Positions 8,089 through 17,283 are shown, counted from the first letter of the stretch. The stretch: 64,000 nt of DNA from Nocardioides humi (GCF_006494775.1 NZ_CP041146.1:2914001-2978000), one strand, 5' to 3'. Notes: generated by a model from the letters alone, not told the origin. Program-made: numbers and translations.

Positions 8089-9416
8089 ATGAGACGACTG
8101 ACCATCGCGCTGCTGGCGCTCGCCGCGATCCTGACCGGCACGGTCATGCTCGCCGGCCCCGCCTCGGCGCACCACTCCGATATCCAGGGAACGGCGGCGT
8201 GCGACAGCACGCCCGGCAACTACCTGGTGACCTGGCGAGTCCACAACTGGAACGGCAACTCCGCCGCCAACCAAGCGCGCGTCACCAGCTCCTCGCGCGG
8301 CGTCGTTCCGGTCGGAACCACGTTCGAGGACGACGAGACCAAGACCTTCACGGAGAAGGTGACGGCCACCGAGCCGCTGAGCCTCACCGTGTCGATGACG
8401 TGGCGCAACGGCACCATCTCGACCGACACCGGTCGCGCTGCGGGCTTCCCCGCCTGCGAGGAGGACGTCACCGCGGCAGGGCCGAGCGTCACTGCGGCCA
8501 CCTGCGATTCGGCCGGGCGATTGAACGTGCCCGGGGACACCGACAAGGTCGGCTACACGCAGACCCCGAGGGCTCGGGCCCCGGCAGCTACGTGGTCACC
8601 GCGACCGCGAAGCCCGGATACCGGCTCCAGGGCCGCTCCACCTGGACGCTCACGGTCGACCCGCAGCTCGACGCGGAGCAGTGCTGGCGGCCGGCGACTC
8701 CGGTCGCGCCCGCCGTCACCCCGGTGCGCGGCTGCGACACCGTGGGCTCCCTCGTACTGCCCACGACCGAAGGGATCACCTACGAGGTCACCGAGGGCGA
8801 CGGCAAGACCGGGACCTGGACCGTCGTCGCCACCGCGGACCCCGGGTACACGATCGCTGCGTACGCCCCGACCGTTTTCACCGGCGACCTGGGCACCCCC
8901 GACCGTTGCGCGACTCCGGCCGTTCCGACGGTGACGGAGCCGACCTGCGATGCCGCGGCGCAGGTCGTGCTGCCGAGCACCGAGGGCGTCAGGTACGCCA
9001 CCAGCACGGGTTCGGACGAGACGACCGTGGTGACCGCGACCGCGCTGCCCGGCTACGAGCTCGTCGGAACGACCGAGTGGCGCTTCCAGCTCGCGCCCCC
9101 GCTCGCGGCCGCCTCCTGCACGCCGACGACGCCCATCGTCCCGGTCACGCCCACCACGCCCACCACGCCGGTCACGCCGGTCACGCCGGTCACGCCGGTC
9201 ACGCCGGTCACGCCGGTCACGCCGGCGGTCCACCACCCCGCACCGCCCGCCGCCGCGCCTCCCCCAGCGCACCCGGCACCACCGGTCGCGACCGCGCTGC
9301 CGGCGACCGGCGCCGATGCCGTGACCGGGCTGGCCGCCCTGGCGGGCGTCCTCCTGCTGGCCGGCGGCCTGGCGCTGGTGCGAAGCGCGCGCGGGCGACC
9401 CGAGGCTCTCGGATAG
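8089..9416 (+). CDS. LPATG-anchored surface protein with three Cys-containing repeats, frameshifted
   Basis: Exported protein. It has an N-terminal signal peptide ending near PASAHH, a first domain of about 110 residues, and three similar modules of about 60 residues with a CDxxGxLxLPxTEG start and a VTATAxPGYxLxG core. A Thr-Pro-Val repeat stretch and a Pro/Ala spacer follow. The C-terminus is a sorting signal: LPATG, hydrophobic helix, then Arg-rich tail. Sortases cut between T and G and attach such proteins to the cell wall. The frame breaks at about 8564-8569: adding one base to the CCCC run turns TPRAR into TPEGSGPGSY and joins both halves into about 442 residues. No sortase gene lies in the window. 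Ligand and role are unknown. Confidence 0.82.
9171..9224 (+). repeat. Six tandem copies of a 9-base unit (Val-Thr-Pro)
   Basis: Six perfect head-to-tail copies of GTCACGCCG encode Val-Thr-Pro. They are preceded by degenerate Thr-Thr-Pro units. The tract forms the extended wall-spanning stalk between the repeat modules and the sorting signal of the surface protein. Slippage could change copy number in steps of three residues without shifting the frame. A short-read or noisy assembly may miscount it. Confidence 0.9.
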
Positions 9417-9434
9417 TGAGATACCAGTCTCACT
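9415..9434. promoter_or_regulatory. Inverted repeat AGTGAGA-N6-TCTCACT at the MFS gene
   Basis: Seven-base perfect arms (9415-9421 and 9428-9434) begin in the stop codon of the surface protein and lie 28 bases before the GTG of the permease gene. They could end the upstream transcript, since a TTT follows, or be an operator for the permease. The short spacing favours an operator, but no adjacent regulator gene supports it. Confidence 0.4.
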
Positions 9435-9462
9435 TTGCGGACAGCGGTGCTTGACTGGAGCG

Positions 9463-10709
9463 GTGACCCGCACCGCCGCCCCGCACCCGCAGGCGGCGCG
9501 CACGGTGTCCGCCACGCACCGCTGGGCGATGCTGGCGGCGGGGACGGGGCACAGGCGGCGACGTCGGCGATGGTCGTGGCGCCGAGCTTCCTGATCCCGG
9601 AGCTGCACCGGCCGGTGGCCGCGGGCGGCTACGGCATGAGCCTCGCCGAGGCCGGGCTGGTGGCGTCGGCGTCGATGACCGGGATGATGTTCACGCTGGT
9701 GCTGTGGGGGCTGGTGGTCGACCGGCGCGGGGAGCGGTTCGCGCTGCTGACCGGGCTGCTGGTGACGGCCGCCGGTGGCGCGGCGGCGGCCGCGCTCGCC
9801 GAGCCGTGGCCGATGGCGGCGGCGCTGTGCTTCGCGGGCATCGGCGCCGCGGCGACCAACTCCGCCTCGGGCCGGGTGGTCGTCGGCTGGTTCCCGCCGG
9901 AGCGGCGCGGGATCGCGATGGGCATCCGGCAGACCGGACAGCCGCTCGGGGTCGGCCTCGCGGCCGGCACGGTCGCCGTCATCGCCCACCACCACGGCAT
10001 CGGCCCGGCGCTGTGGGTGCCGACCGGCGCGGCCCTCGCCATCACGGCCTTCGTCGCCCTCGTCGTCCTCGACCCGCCGCGCCCGGCCGCCGCGGCGGGC
10101 GACCACCGGGCGGTCAACCCCTACCGCGCCGACCGCTACCTCGCCCGGGTCCACGGTGCCTCGGTGCTGCTCGTCGTCCCCCAGTTCCTGGTGTGGACCT
10201 TCGGGCTGACCTGGCTCGTCGCCGACCTCGGCTGGTCGCCGGGCGTCGCCGGCCTCGTCGTCGCCGGCACCCAGGTCGCCGGTGCCGCCGCCCGGATCGG
10301 CGCGGGCTGGGCGTCCGACCTGGTCGGCAGCCGGATGCGGCCGATGCGCGCGGTCGCGGTCCTCGCGGCCGCCACCATGGCGCTGCTCGGCCTGGCCGCC
10401 GCCGGCGCGGAGGACTCGGCGGTGGTCACGGGCGTCGCCGTCGTCCTCCTCGTCGTCGCGTCCGCGGTGACCGTCGCCGACAACGGACTGGCCTTCACCG
10501 CGGTCGCCGAGCGCGCCGGCCCGTTCTGGTCCGGCCGCGCGCTCGGCCTGCAGAACACCGCCCAGCACCTCGCCGCCGTCGCGGTCCCGCCGATCGCCGG
10601 CCTGACCATCACCGCCTGGGGGTACGGCGCGACGTACGCCCTCGCCGCCGCGCTCCCCCTGCTCGCCGTGCTGGTGGTCCCGGTCGCCGGCGAGCGATCG
10701 GTCAGCTGA
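9463..10709 (+). CDS. Major facilitator superfamily transporter, frameshifted near the N-terminus
   Basis: Twelve-helix MFS permease. The likely start is GTG at 9463, reading VTRTAAPHPQ and then HRWAMLAAGTG. After that the frame breaks at the GGGG run at 9546-9549. One added G gives AQAATSAMVVAPSFLIPEL and continues open to the stop at 10709 (about 415 residues). The loop between helices 2 and 3 carries the family signature-like VVDRRGERFALL. The second half begins after a cytoplasmic loop near VNPYRADRYLARVHG. The substrate is unknown; it resembles the sugar-phosphate/anion or cyanate branch more than drug pumps, but weakly. Its last 8 bases overlap the convergent xthA gene. Confidence 0.85.
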
Positions 10710-11583
10710 GCGCGGCCAGGTCGTAGTCGACGACGACCGGCGCGTGGTCGCTGAGCCGGACGCCGGCGTGCTCGCGGTCGACGACCGCCGACACCGCCGC
10801 GCGGGCCAGCCGCGGGGTGGCGAGGTGGTAGTCGATCCGCCAGCCCGCGTCCTTGGCGTAGGCCTGGCCCAGCCAGCTCCACCAGGAGTACGGCCCCTCG
10901 ACGTCCGGGTGCAGCCGGCGGACGACGTCGATCAGCGTCCGCGGCGTGAGCTGGGCGTCGAGCCAGGCACGCTCCTCGGGCAGGAAGCCCTCGACCTGGT
11001 TGCTGCGCCGCCAGTTCGCGACGTCCGCCCGCGTGTGCGCGATGTTGAGGTCGCCGGTCAGCAGGAACTCCCGGCCCGCCGCCGCGGCCGCCCTCCGCGA
11101 GGCCGCCAGGTGGCGCGCGAAGCCGGCCATGAACGCCATCTTCCGCGCGTGCTTCGCCCCGCCGTCCGGCGCCTCCCGCATCCGCCGCGGGTCCTGGAGG
11201 TGCGCGGGGAGGCCGCCCTTGGGGAGGTAGAGGCTCGCCACCGTCAGCGGTACGTCGGCCAGGTCGACCTCCACGTACCGCCCCTCCGTCGCGTGGCGGC
11301 GCAGCGCCCGCGGCAGCGGACAGGTGGGGTCCGGGACGGCCCAGGTGCGCACGGCAGCGGCCGGCCGGCGGGTCAGCACGGCGACGCCGTTGCGCCCGGC
11401 GATCTCGCCGGCGTCGTACGCCACCTCGTAGTCGCCGAAGGCGTCCTCGGGCAGCGCCGCATCCGGGCAGCGCACCTCCTGCAGCGTGACGACATCGCAG
11501 CCGCGGGTCGCCAGCCAGTCGCCGAAGCCGCGGCGGTGGGCGGCTCGGATGCCGTTGATGTTGACGGTCGCGATGCGCAGCAC
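10702..11583 (-). CDS. xthA: Exodeoxyribonuclease III / AP endonuclease
   Basis: Exonuclease III-family enzyme of 293 residues that cuts DNA at abasic sites and trims 3' ends in base excision repair. The metal-dependent phosphodiesterase fold is evident from NINGIRAA (Asn metal ligand), LQEVRC (Glu), GDLNIAHTRAD (Asp/Asn) and the C-terminal RIDYHLAT with SDHAPVV (Asp-His pair). The start is GTG at 11583. It is the last gene of a three-gene leftward set, nine bases after the decarboxylase-fold gene. The overlap with the MFS gene is tail to tail. Confidence 0.95.
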   Translation of the reverse strand: MLRIATVNINGIRAAHRRGFGDWLATRGCDVVTLQEVRCPDAALPEDAFGDYEVAYDAGEIAGRNGVAVLTRRPAAAVRTWAVPDPTCPLPRALRRHATEGRYVEVDLADVPLTVASLYLPKGGLPAHLQDPRRMREAPDGGAKHARKMAFMAGFARHLAASRRAAAAAGREFLLTGDLNIAHTRADVANWRRSNQVEGFLPEERAWLDAQLTPRTLIDVVRRLHPDVEGPYSWWSWLGQAYAKDAGWRIDYHLATPRLARAAVSAVVDREHAGVRLSDHAPVVVDYDLAALS

Positions 11584-11592
11584 CGGGCGAGG

Positions 11593-12192
11593 CTACTCGT
11601 CGGCGACTGGCGACTCATCGGGAAGCCCGACGTCGAAGACGTCCATCATCAGCGCCAGCGTCGCGTAGTAGCCCACCAGGACCACGAGCTCCAGGAGGTC
11701 GGCCCGGCCCAGCGCGGCCGAGGCCTGCTCGAACCCGGCGTCGTCGAGGGTCCGCTCGTGCACGAGCCGGCGCGCGAGGTCGTGGCACAGCCGCTCCCGC
11801 TCGTCGGCTCCGGCGAAGGTGCCGTCCGCGACGGCGGCGATCTCGGCGGCGTCCATGCCGATCGCGGCGGCGACCCGCGCGTGCGCCCAGGCCTCGAAGC
11901 CGGAGCCCGTCGCCGCGGCCACGGCGAGGATCGCGATCTCCCGCTCACGGGCGGTCAGCTCGCCCTGGTAGCGGATCGCGGCGCCGAGCTCCTGGAGGGG
12001 ACCGCCGACGCCGGGCTGCAGCAGCATCAGCCCGAACGGGCCGTGCAGGGCGCCGTCGGCGTCGGTCAGCGGGAACGGCTGCTCGCCCGTGGCGCGGGGA
12101 CCGGACGTGAGCGCGTCGTAGAGACGCCGGGCCTCGGGGCCGAGCCGGCCGAGCTCGTCGGGCCGGGGCGAGCGGAACCGGCCGCTCGTCAC
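11593..12192 (-). CDS. Carboxymuconolactone decarboxylase-fold protein without the AhpD cysteines
   Basis: All-helical protein of 199 residues in the AhpD/carboxymuconolactone decarboxylase fold: TAREREIAILAVAAATGSGFEAWAH is the characteristic helix pair. The CxxC of AhpD disulfide reductases is absent, so a decarboxylase-like or other chemistry is more likely than peroxide reduction. The GTG start at 12192 overlaps the stop of the epimerase gene (GTGA). That fixes both the start and the reading frame of the frameshifted neighbour. The substrate is unknown. Confidence 0.88.
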   Translation of the reverse strand: MTSGRFRSPRPDELGRLGPEARRLYDALTSGPRATGEQPFPLTDADGALHGPFGLMLLQPGVGGPLQELGAAIRYQGELTAREREIAILAVAAATGSGFEAWAHARVAAAIGMDAAEIAAVADGTFAGADERERLCHDLARRLVHERTLDDAGFEQASAALGRADLLELVVLVGYYATLALMMDVFDVGLPDESPVADE

Positions 12193-13159
12193 GGCTGCGC
12201 CCGCCACCTGGCCAGGAGCTCGGCCTCCCGCTCGGTCGTGATGCCGGTAATCCGGGCTGCCGGGTCGGCGTCCAGCCAGGCGCGGGTGTCGCGGGTGGTC
12301 GCGTCGACCGGGCGCGGCTCGAGCCCGGCCTCGAGGGCGGGGCCGGCGTCGTGGGCCAGCATGCCGTCGTACTCGGGACGGGGCAGCCAGAGCGGGATGC
12401 TGTCCGGGCCGGACCACGGCTCGACCCCCTCGGCCTGGAGGAACTCCTGGTCGACCCAGACGAGGCGGGCGTCGGGCAGGCAGGCGGCGAGCAGGTCGGC
12501 GAACGGGCGCTCGGGGCGATGCCGTCGTACGTCCCCCCAGCGCGGTGCTCCGCCAGGCCCACCACCCAGGCGGCGAGGTCGCGGACGTCGACGACCTGCA
12601 CCAGGTCCTGGGGCCGGCCCGGCGCGAGCACGTCGCCGGTCGCGGTCGAGCGACGCGCCCAGTAGGCGAACCGCCCGCTGGGGTCGCCGGGACCCACGAT
12701 CAGCCCGGGCCGGACCACCGCCGCCGACGGCACCGCCTCGAGCACGAGCCGCTCGCAGGCGACCTTCATGCCGCCGTAGTTCTCCAGGCTCGCCATCGGG
12801 TCGAGGTCCTCGGTCACCTCCGGCAGGAGCCGCCCCTCGCCCGGACCTGCGGGGTCGCCGTGGTCGGCGTAGACCGAGATGGTGGAGACGAACACCCAGT
12901 GCGCATTGGGTACGGCGGCCAGCGCCCGCCGCACGTGCGAGGGCGTGCGCGCCACGTCGACCACGGCGTCGTACGGGTCGCCGTCGGTGAGCTCCGCGGG
13001 GGCCGGCTGGTCGCGGTCCCAGCGCACCGTCGTCACGCCCGGTGGCACCGTGCCGGACTGCCCGCGGTTGGCGCAGACCACGTCGTGGCCGCGCCGCACC
13101 GCCTCCGCCGCGACCGCACGGGACAGGAACTGGGTACCGCCGAGAACGAGGAGCCTCAT
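12189..13159 (-). CDS. NAD-dependent epimerase/dehydratase-like protein, frameshifted
   Basis: Extended short-chain reductase fold. The N-terminal dinucleotide site is LVLGGTQFLSRAVA (GxxxxxS variant of GxxGxxG), STISVY supplies the Ser region, and the usual YxxxK is represented by NYGGMK (YGGMK). The frame breaks at the GGGG run at 12513-12516 on the plus strand. One added base changes APSARSPT into APERPFADLLAACLPDARL and runs to a TGA at 12189, giving about 323 residues. The TGA then overlaps the GTG of the next gene, which strongly supports this reconstruction. It is the first gene of the leftward operon with the decarboxylase-fold protein and xthA. The substrate is likely a nucleotide sugar or other small molecule; unresolved. 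Confidence 0.85.
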
Positions 13160-13205
13160 CTCCCCACTATGCCCAACTCCCGGCGGAACCAGCCGCGCGA
13201 GAACC

Positions 13206-13264
13206 GCGCCCCATGCGAATTCGTCCTCATTCGGCGGAATCGCGGACGAATTCGCATGGGGCGC
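13206..13264. terminator. 21-bp perfect inverted repeat, long hairpin
   Basis: Arms 13206-13226 and 13244-13264 are exact reverse complements (each contains GCGAATTCG). The 17-base loop contains a further ATTC-GGCG-GAAT hairpin. It lies in the 124-base gap after the NYN gene and before the start of the epimerase gene, both leftward. It can form a very stable cruciform or RNA hairpin. No T-tract follows, so intrinsic termination is uncertain. It may instead be a small dispersed repeat. Confidence 0.6.
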
Positions 13265-13283
13265 CGAACGACTGCCCGCAGCC

Positions 13284-13841
13284 TCAGAGGAACTGCGTCG
13301 GGTCGAACTCGTCGATCGGGATGATCCGGACCCGCGGCAGCCGCTCGTTGAACGCGTTGACGTCGTACTCGAGGTCGAAGAACTGCAGTCCGCGGGCCGT
13401 CAGCTGCGAGAACGCGCTGTTGCGGAACTCGGTGAACCCGACCAGGCCCACCCGCCGGCCGTCGAGGACGTGCTCGACCTGCTCGACGAAGTCGCCGTCG
13501 TTGCTGACCAGGACGACGTCCGCCTCGCGGTTCGCCAGCTCGTCCAGCGTGCGCTGGATGGCGATGTCGACGACCTTCTGGTTGGCGCCGCCGGACAGCG
13601 GGATCGGCCGGTACCCGATCGCCAGCAGCGCCTGCACGAACGACATCGGCAGCTCGCTGTTGGCCGCCAGGAAGAACAGTCCGTTCGCCGGCTGACCCCA
13701 CTGCCGCTCCACGAACTGCAGCAGCCGCTCCCACCGCGGCCGCTCCTCGGGCCGCGGGCGCCGGCCCAGGATCGACGTCCCGAGGGTGGCGTCGATGTTC
13801 TCCCCGTCCACCAGGACGTGGGTGGTCCGCGCGGTCTCCAT
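13284..13841 (-). CDS. NYN-domain (PIN-like) ribonuclease family protein
   Basis: Small protein of 185 residues with the NYN/LabA-type PIN-like fold. The acidic residues that would bind metal are visible as HVLVDGENID near the N-terminus and VVLVSNDGDFVEQVE in the centre, with a further VVDIAIQRTLDELAN segment. Members of this group are predicted or proven RNases acting in RNA turnover. There is no membrane segment. It sits alone between hairpin 13206-13264 and a small secreted-protein gene with 24 bases between them, so the two may be cotranscribed. The target RNA is unknown. Confidence 0.88.
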   Translation of the reverse strand: METARTTHVLVDGENIDATLGTSILGRRPRPEERPRWERLLQFVERQWGQPANGLFFLAANSELPMSFVQALLAIGYRPIPLSGGANQKVVDIAIQRTLDELANREADVVLVSNDGDFVEQVEHVLDGRRVGLVGFTEFRNSAFSQLTARGLQFFDLEYDVNAFNERLPRVRIIPIDEFDPTQFL

Positions 13842-13865
13842 GGCAGGAGCCTAGGGGTGACGGGC

Positions 13866-14384
13866 TCAGCCGCGCTTGACCCCGACGAAGTCGGTCCAGT
13901 CGCCCTTCGTCTTGTAGAACCCGGCGACCGCCTTGAACCGGTAGCGCGGCGCGGTGCTGTCCAGGCAGGCCTGCGGGACGACGATGCGGACCCGGTCGCG
14001 GTCGAACCGCCACTTGCCGCGGATCCCGGAGCACTCGATCGGCGTGCCGCCGAACTCCTGGTCGGTCGGCTCCCACAGCTGGGTCACCGCGCCGGTGCGG
14101 GGGCGGTAGCCGCTGTAGGCGATGAAGCCCTCGTCGGTCCCCGGCCGGGTGCCGATGAACACCTTCGTCTGGGCCTTGCGGGCCTTGTCGAGGCCGCGGA
14201 AGGTCAGCTTGAGCACCACGCGATCAGCCCGGTTGTCGATCTTGACGCGCAGGATGTCCATCCGGGCGGGCAGCGCCGGCTCGGCGCCGTCGTCGATCAC
14301 CTTCACGGCCGCGCCCGCCGGCGCCGGCAGGGCCAGCAACCCGGCGAGGAGCGTCACGAACGAGGTCAGCAGCAGGGTGCGCAT
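13866..14384 (-). CDS. Small secreted protein of unknown function
   Basis: Predicted mature secreted protein. An N-terminal signal peptide (MRTLLLTSF, hydrophobic core, cleavage near AGAA) is followed by about 145 residues rich in beta-strand patterns. Two Cys residues (in PIECSG and QACLDS) could form a disulfide. The start is ATG at 14384, chosen because the signal peptide begins directly there; longer frames upstream are antisense to the lysozyme gene. No family recognised. Similar small secreted proteins are common in Nocardioides-type genomes, but that is recollection, not a search. Confidence 0.72.
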   Translation of the reverse strand: MRTLLLTSFVTLLAGLLALPAPAGAAVKVIDDGAEPALPARMDILRVKIDNRADRVVLKLTFRGLDKARKAQTKVFIGTRPGTDEGFIAYSGYRPRTGAVTQLWEPTDQEFGGTPIECSGIRGKWRFDRDRVRIVVPQACLDSTAPRYRFKAVAGFYKTKGDWTDFVGVKRG

Positions 14385-14426
14385 GCCTCGACGATACGTC
14401 GCCGCCACGCATGGTTGGCTGGGCGC

Positions 14427-15239
14427 GTGAGGAGCCTGGTCACCGCGACGGCCTGTGCGGCGCTGCTGGCGCTGGCGGCGTGCGGCGGGGGTACGCCGAC
14501 GTCGGGCGTGCCGCCGACGACGCCGCCCGCGTCCACCCCCGCCTCCACCCCCGCCTCCACCCCCGCCTCCAGCGCCACGCCGGCGAACACCCCCGCACCC
14601 ACCCTCACGCCCACGCCGGAGCCCGACCCGGAGCTCGAGGTCGTCGAGGGCATCGACGCCTCCCACCACCAGGGCCCGATCGACTGGGACCGGGTGGCGG
14701 GGGCGGGGATCGTGTTCGCCTACCTCAAGGCGACGGAGGGCACCGGGTTCACCGACCCGCGGTTCGCGGCGCACCGGGCGGCCGCCGTACGGGCGGGGGT
14801 CGCGGTGGGCGGCTACCACTACTTCCAGCTCTGCAGCGACGGCACCGCTCAGGCCGAGCATTTTCTTGATGTGCTCAGCCTGGCCGTCCTCGGCGACCAG
14901 CCCGATCCCACGCTCCCGCCGGCGATCGACCTCGAGCTCGCCGGCAGCTGCGCCGACCCGCCGGCGGCCGGCACCCTGCTCGCCGAGGTCCGGGAGTTCC
15001 TCGCCACGGTCGACGACCGCCTCGGCACCACCACGCTGGTCTACCTCTACCCCGAGTTCGAGGAGCGCTTCGGGTTCGCCGACGACCTGGCCGACCACCC
15101 GCAGTGGGTACGACGCCTCGGCGACCGTCCGCCGGCGCGGGACTGGTCCGTGTGGCAGTACGACGACCGCGGCGCCGTCCCCGGCATCAGCGGAGGCGTC
15201 GACCGCAACCGGGGAACAATCCCCGTCGGGATGCGTTGA
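14427..15239 (+). CDS. GH25 family lysozyme, lipoprotein
   Basis: Cell-wall hydrolase of 270 residues. The GTG at 14427 starts a lipoprotein signal peptide with lipobox LAAC-GGG, then a Ser/Thr/Pro/Ala linker containing four STPA repeats. The GH25 (beta/alpha)-barrel follows. Its signatures are GIDASHHQGPIDW, FAYLKATEGTGF, GGYHYF and PAIDLEL, where the D-x-E pair is the expected catalytic set. It cleaves the beta-1,4 bond between MurNAc and GlcNAc. A membrane-tethered enzyme suggests remodelling of its own wall. Thioredoxin follows seven bases later in the same operon, an unexplained pairing. Confidence 0.92.
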   Translation: MRSLVTATACAALLALAACGGGTPTSGVPPTTPPASTPASTPASTPASSATPANTPAPTLTPTPEPDPELEVVEGIDASHHQGPIDWDRVAGAGIVFAYLKATEGTGFTDPRFAAHRAAAVRAGVAVGGYHYFQLCSDGTAQAEHFLDVLSLAVLGDQPDPTLPPAIDLELAGSCADPPAAGTLLAEVREFLATVDDRLGTTTLVYLYPEFEERFGFADDLADHPQWVRRLGDRPPARDWSVWQYDDRGAVPGISGGVDRNRGTIPVGMR

Positions 15240-15245
15240 GAGGTC

Positions 15246-15596
15246 ATGTCCACCATCGACCTCACCGCCGGCAACTTCGAGCAGACGGTGCTCGACAACG
15301 AGATCGTCTTCGTCGACTTCTGGGCGTCGTGGTGCGGTCCGTGCCGCAACTTCGCGCCCATCTACGAGGCGGCCGCCGAGGAGCACGGCGACCTCGTCTT
15401 CGGCTCGGTCAACACCGAGGAGGAGCAGCAGCTCGCCGCGGCCGCCAAGGTCACCTCGATCCCGACCCTGATGGCGTTCAAGAAGGGCGCCCTGGTCTTC
15501 TCCCAGGCCGGCGCGCTGCCCGCGCCCGCGCTGGCGCAGGTGATCGCGGCCGTCCGCGACTTCGACGTCGACGCCGCGAAGGCCGCCGGGAAGTGA
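15246..15596 (+). CDS. trxA: Thioredoxin
   Basis: Cytosolic thiol-disulfide oxidoreductase of 116 residues. The active site is WCGPC with Cys30 and Cys33, the cis-Pro is in SIPTLMAF, and length and fold are typical. There is no signal peptide, so it acts in the cytoplasm. It has a GAGAGG ribosome site after the lysozyme stop, and its own stop overlaps the GTG start of the flavin-dependent oxidoreductase gene (GTGA at 15593-15596). It is likely an accessory thioredoxin, since the main trxA is usually beside trxB near the origin. Confidence 0.95.
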   Translation: MSTIDLTAGNFEQTVLDNEIVFVDFWASWCGPCRNFAPIYEAAAEEHGDLVFGSVNTEEEQQLAAAAKVTSIPTLMAFKKGALVFSQAGALPAPALAQVIAAVRDFDVDAAKAAGK

Positions 15597-16645
15597 GCGA
15601 GCTGCAGCTCGGGCTCGACACCTTCGGCGACGTCACCGTCGACGTACGCACCGGCGAGCGCCTCGGCCACCCCGAGGTGATCCGGAACGTCGTCGAGCAG
15701 GGCGTGCTCGCCGACCGGGTGGGCGTCGACGTGTTCAGCGTCGGCGAGCACCACCGCGACGACTTCGCGGTCTCCGCGCCCGACATGGTGCTGGCCGCGA
15801 TCGCCGGGCGCACCGAGCGGATCGGCCTCGGTACGGCGGTCACGGTGCTCAGCTCCGACGACCCGGTCCGCGTCTACCAGCGGTTCGCGACCCTCGACGC
15901 GGTCTCCGGCGGCCGCGCGGAGGTCACCCTCGGCCGTGGCTCCTTCACCGAGTCGTTCCCGCTGTTCGGCTACGACCTCGGCGACTACGACCGGCTGTTC
16001 TCCGAGAAGCTCGACCTGTGGGCGGCGCTCCAGGGCGAGCAGCCGGTCACCTGGGACCGCGGCGAGCTGCGTGCCCCGCTGCGCGACGCCCGGATCTTCC
16101 CCACCACCGCCCGCGGCTCGATCCCGACCTGGATCGGCGTCGGCGGCTCGCCGGAGTCGGTGGTCCGCGCCGCCCGCTACGGCTTCCCGCTCATGCTGGC
16201 GATCATCGGCGGCGAGCCGGCCCGGTTCGCGCCCTTCGCCGACCTCTACCGCCGCGCCCTCGACGAGCTCGAGATCGGCCATCGTCCGATCGGCGTGCAC
16301 TCCCCCGGCTTCGTCGCCGACACCGACGAGGAGGCGCGCGAGCTGCTGTTCCCGCACTTCAAGGCCAGCCGCGACCGGATCGGCGCCGAGCGCGGCTGGG
16401 GTCCCGCCACCCGCGAGCAGTACGACGCCGAGGTCGACCACGGCGCCCTCTTCGTCGGCTCGCCGGAGACCGTCGCCCGCAAGATCGCCGATGCCGTCCG
16501 GGTGCTCGGCATCCAGCGCTTCGACCTGAAGTACAGCAACGGCACCCTGCCCCACGAGCAGCTGATGCACAGCATCGAGCTGTACGGCGCCCAGGTGGCC
16601 CCGCGCGTGCGCGAGCTGCTCGCCGCGGAGCCGGTCACGGCCTGA
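15593..16645 (+). CDS. LLM-class (luciferase-like) flavin-dependent oxidoreductase
   Basis: Bacterial-luciferase-fold monooxygenase of 350 residues that uses reduced FMN or F420 as cosubstrate. Family marks are LQLGLDTFGD at the first strand, FSVGEHHRDDFAVSAPDMVLAAIAGRTERIGLGTAV and TWIGVGGSPESVVRAARYGFPLMLAIIGG. The GTG start is set by overlap with the thioredoxin stop. Last gene of the lysozyme-thioredoxin-LLM set. Its final 11 bases overlap the convergent TetR gene. The substrate is unknown. Confidence 0.92.
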   Translation: MSELQLGLDTFGDVTVDVRTGERLGHPEVIRNVVEQGVLADRVGVDVFSVGEHHRDDFAVSAPDMVLAAIAGRTERIGLGTAVTVLSSDDPVRVYQRFATLDAVSGGRAEVTLGRGSFTESFPLFGYDLGDYDRLFSEKLDLWAALQGEQPVTWDRGELRAPLRDARIFPTTARGSIPTWIGVGGSPESVVRAARYGFPLMLAIIGGEPARFAPFADLYRRALDELEIGHRPIGVHSPGFVADTDEEARELLFPHFKASRDRIGAERGWGPATREQYDAEVDHGALFVGSPETVARKIADAVRVLGIQRFDLKYSNGTLPHEQLMHSIELYGAQVAPRVRELLAAEPVTA

Positions 16646-17273
16646 CGACGTCCACCGTCAGGAACAGCTCCACCAGTACGTCGACGAGCCGGTCCCGCTC
16701 GACGTCGAGGTCGCCCTGCAGGGCGGCCCCCAGCGCGTGGGCCACGCCGCCGATGAGGAAGCGCGCCCGGAGCAGCAGCTCGACCGGCAGCCCCTCCGGC
16801 GAGCCCGCCGGGTCGCCCGAGGACGCGGTCGCGGCGAGCATCCCGGCGAACCGGCGGCTCTCCTCCAGCACCCGCGGGCCCAGCACCGGCGAGGTGATCG
16901 ATTCCAGCAGCGCGATCCGGCCCTTGCGCGGGTCCTCGAGGAAGAGGTCGGCCATCTCGGCCAGCACCGCCCGAGTCCGCTCCTCGACGCCCTCGACGCC
17001 CTCGGGCGCCGTCGCCAGCGCGGCGACCGAGCGCGCCGCCGCCTCGGCGGCGATCTGCTCGAACACCGCGAGCTGGAGCGCCTCGATGCTCGGAAAGCTC
17101 TCGTAGAAGTACCGCGCCGCCAGCCCCGACTCCTCGGCCACACCGCGCACGGTGGCGCCGGCGACGCCGCGGGTGCCCATCAGCTCCAGGCCGGCAGCGA
17201 GCAGCCGGGCGCGCCGCTCGGCGACGCGCTCGGCGGCCGCGCGACCGCCGTACCGCCGTGCGCTCTCCGTCAC
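16635..17273 (-). CDS. TetR-family transcriptional regulator
   Basis: Repressor of 212 residues. The N-terminal helix-turn-helix (about 20-65) reads AAGLELMGTRGVAGATVRGVAEESGLAARYFYESFPS, the typical TetR pattern, and is followed by an all-helical ligand domain. The start is GTG at 17273. It is divergent from the MpaB-like oxygenase gene, and the 81-base gap holds two GTCAA-type palindromes (17284-17334) that are the expected operators. It likely represses itself and the oxygenase gene until a lipophilic ligand binds; the ligand is unknown. Confidence 0.92.
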   Translation of the reverse strand: MTESARRYGGRAAAERVAERRARLLAAGLELMGTRGVAGATVRGVAEESGLAARYFYESFPSIEALQLAVFEQIAAEAAARSVAALATAPEGVEGVEERTRAVLAEMADLFLEDPRKGRIALLESITSPVLGPRVLEESRRFAGMLAATASSGDPAGSPEGLPVELLLRARFLIGGVAHALGAALQGDLDVERDRLVDVLVELFLTVDVVRP

Positions 17274-17283
17274 CCGGACATCT

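Noticed and set aside
9171..9224. CRISPR-like short repeats
   Set aside because: The repeats are 9 bases, in frame and without spacers; they encode a Val-Thr-Pro stalk.
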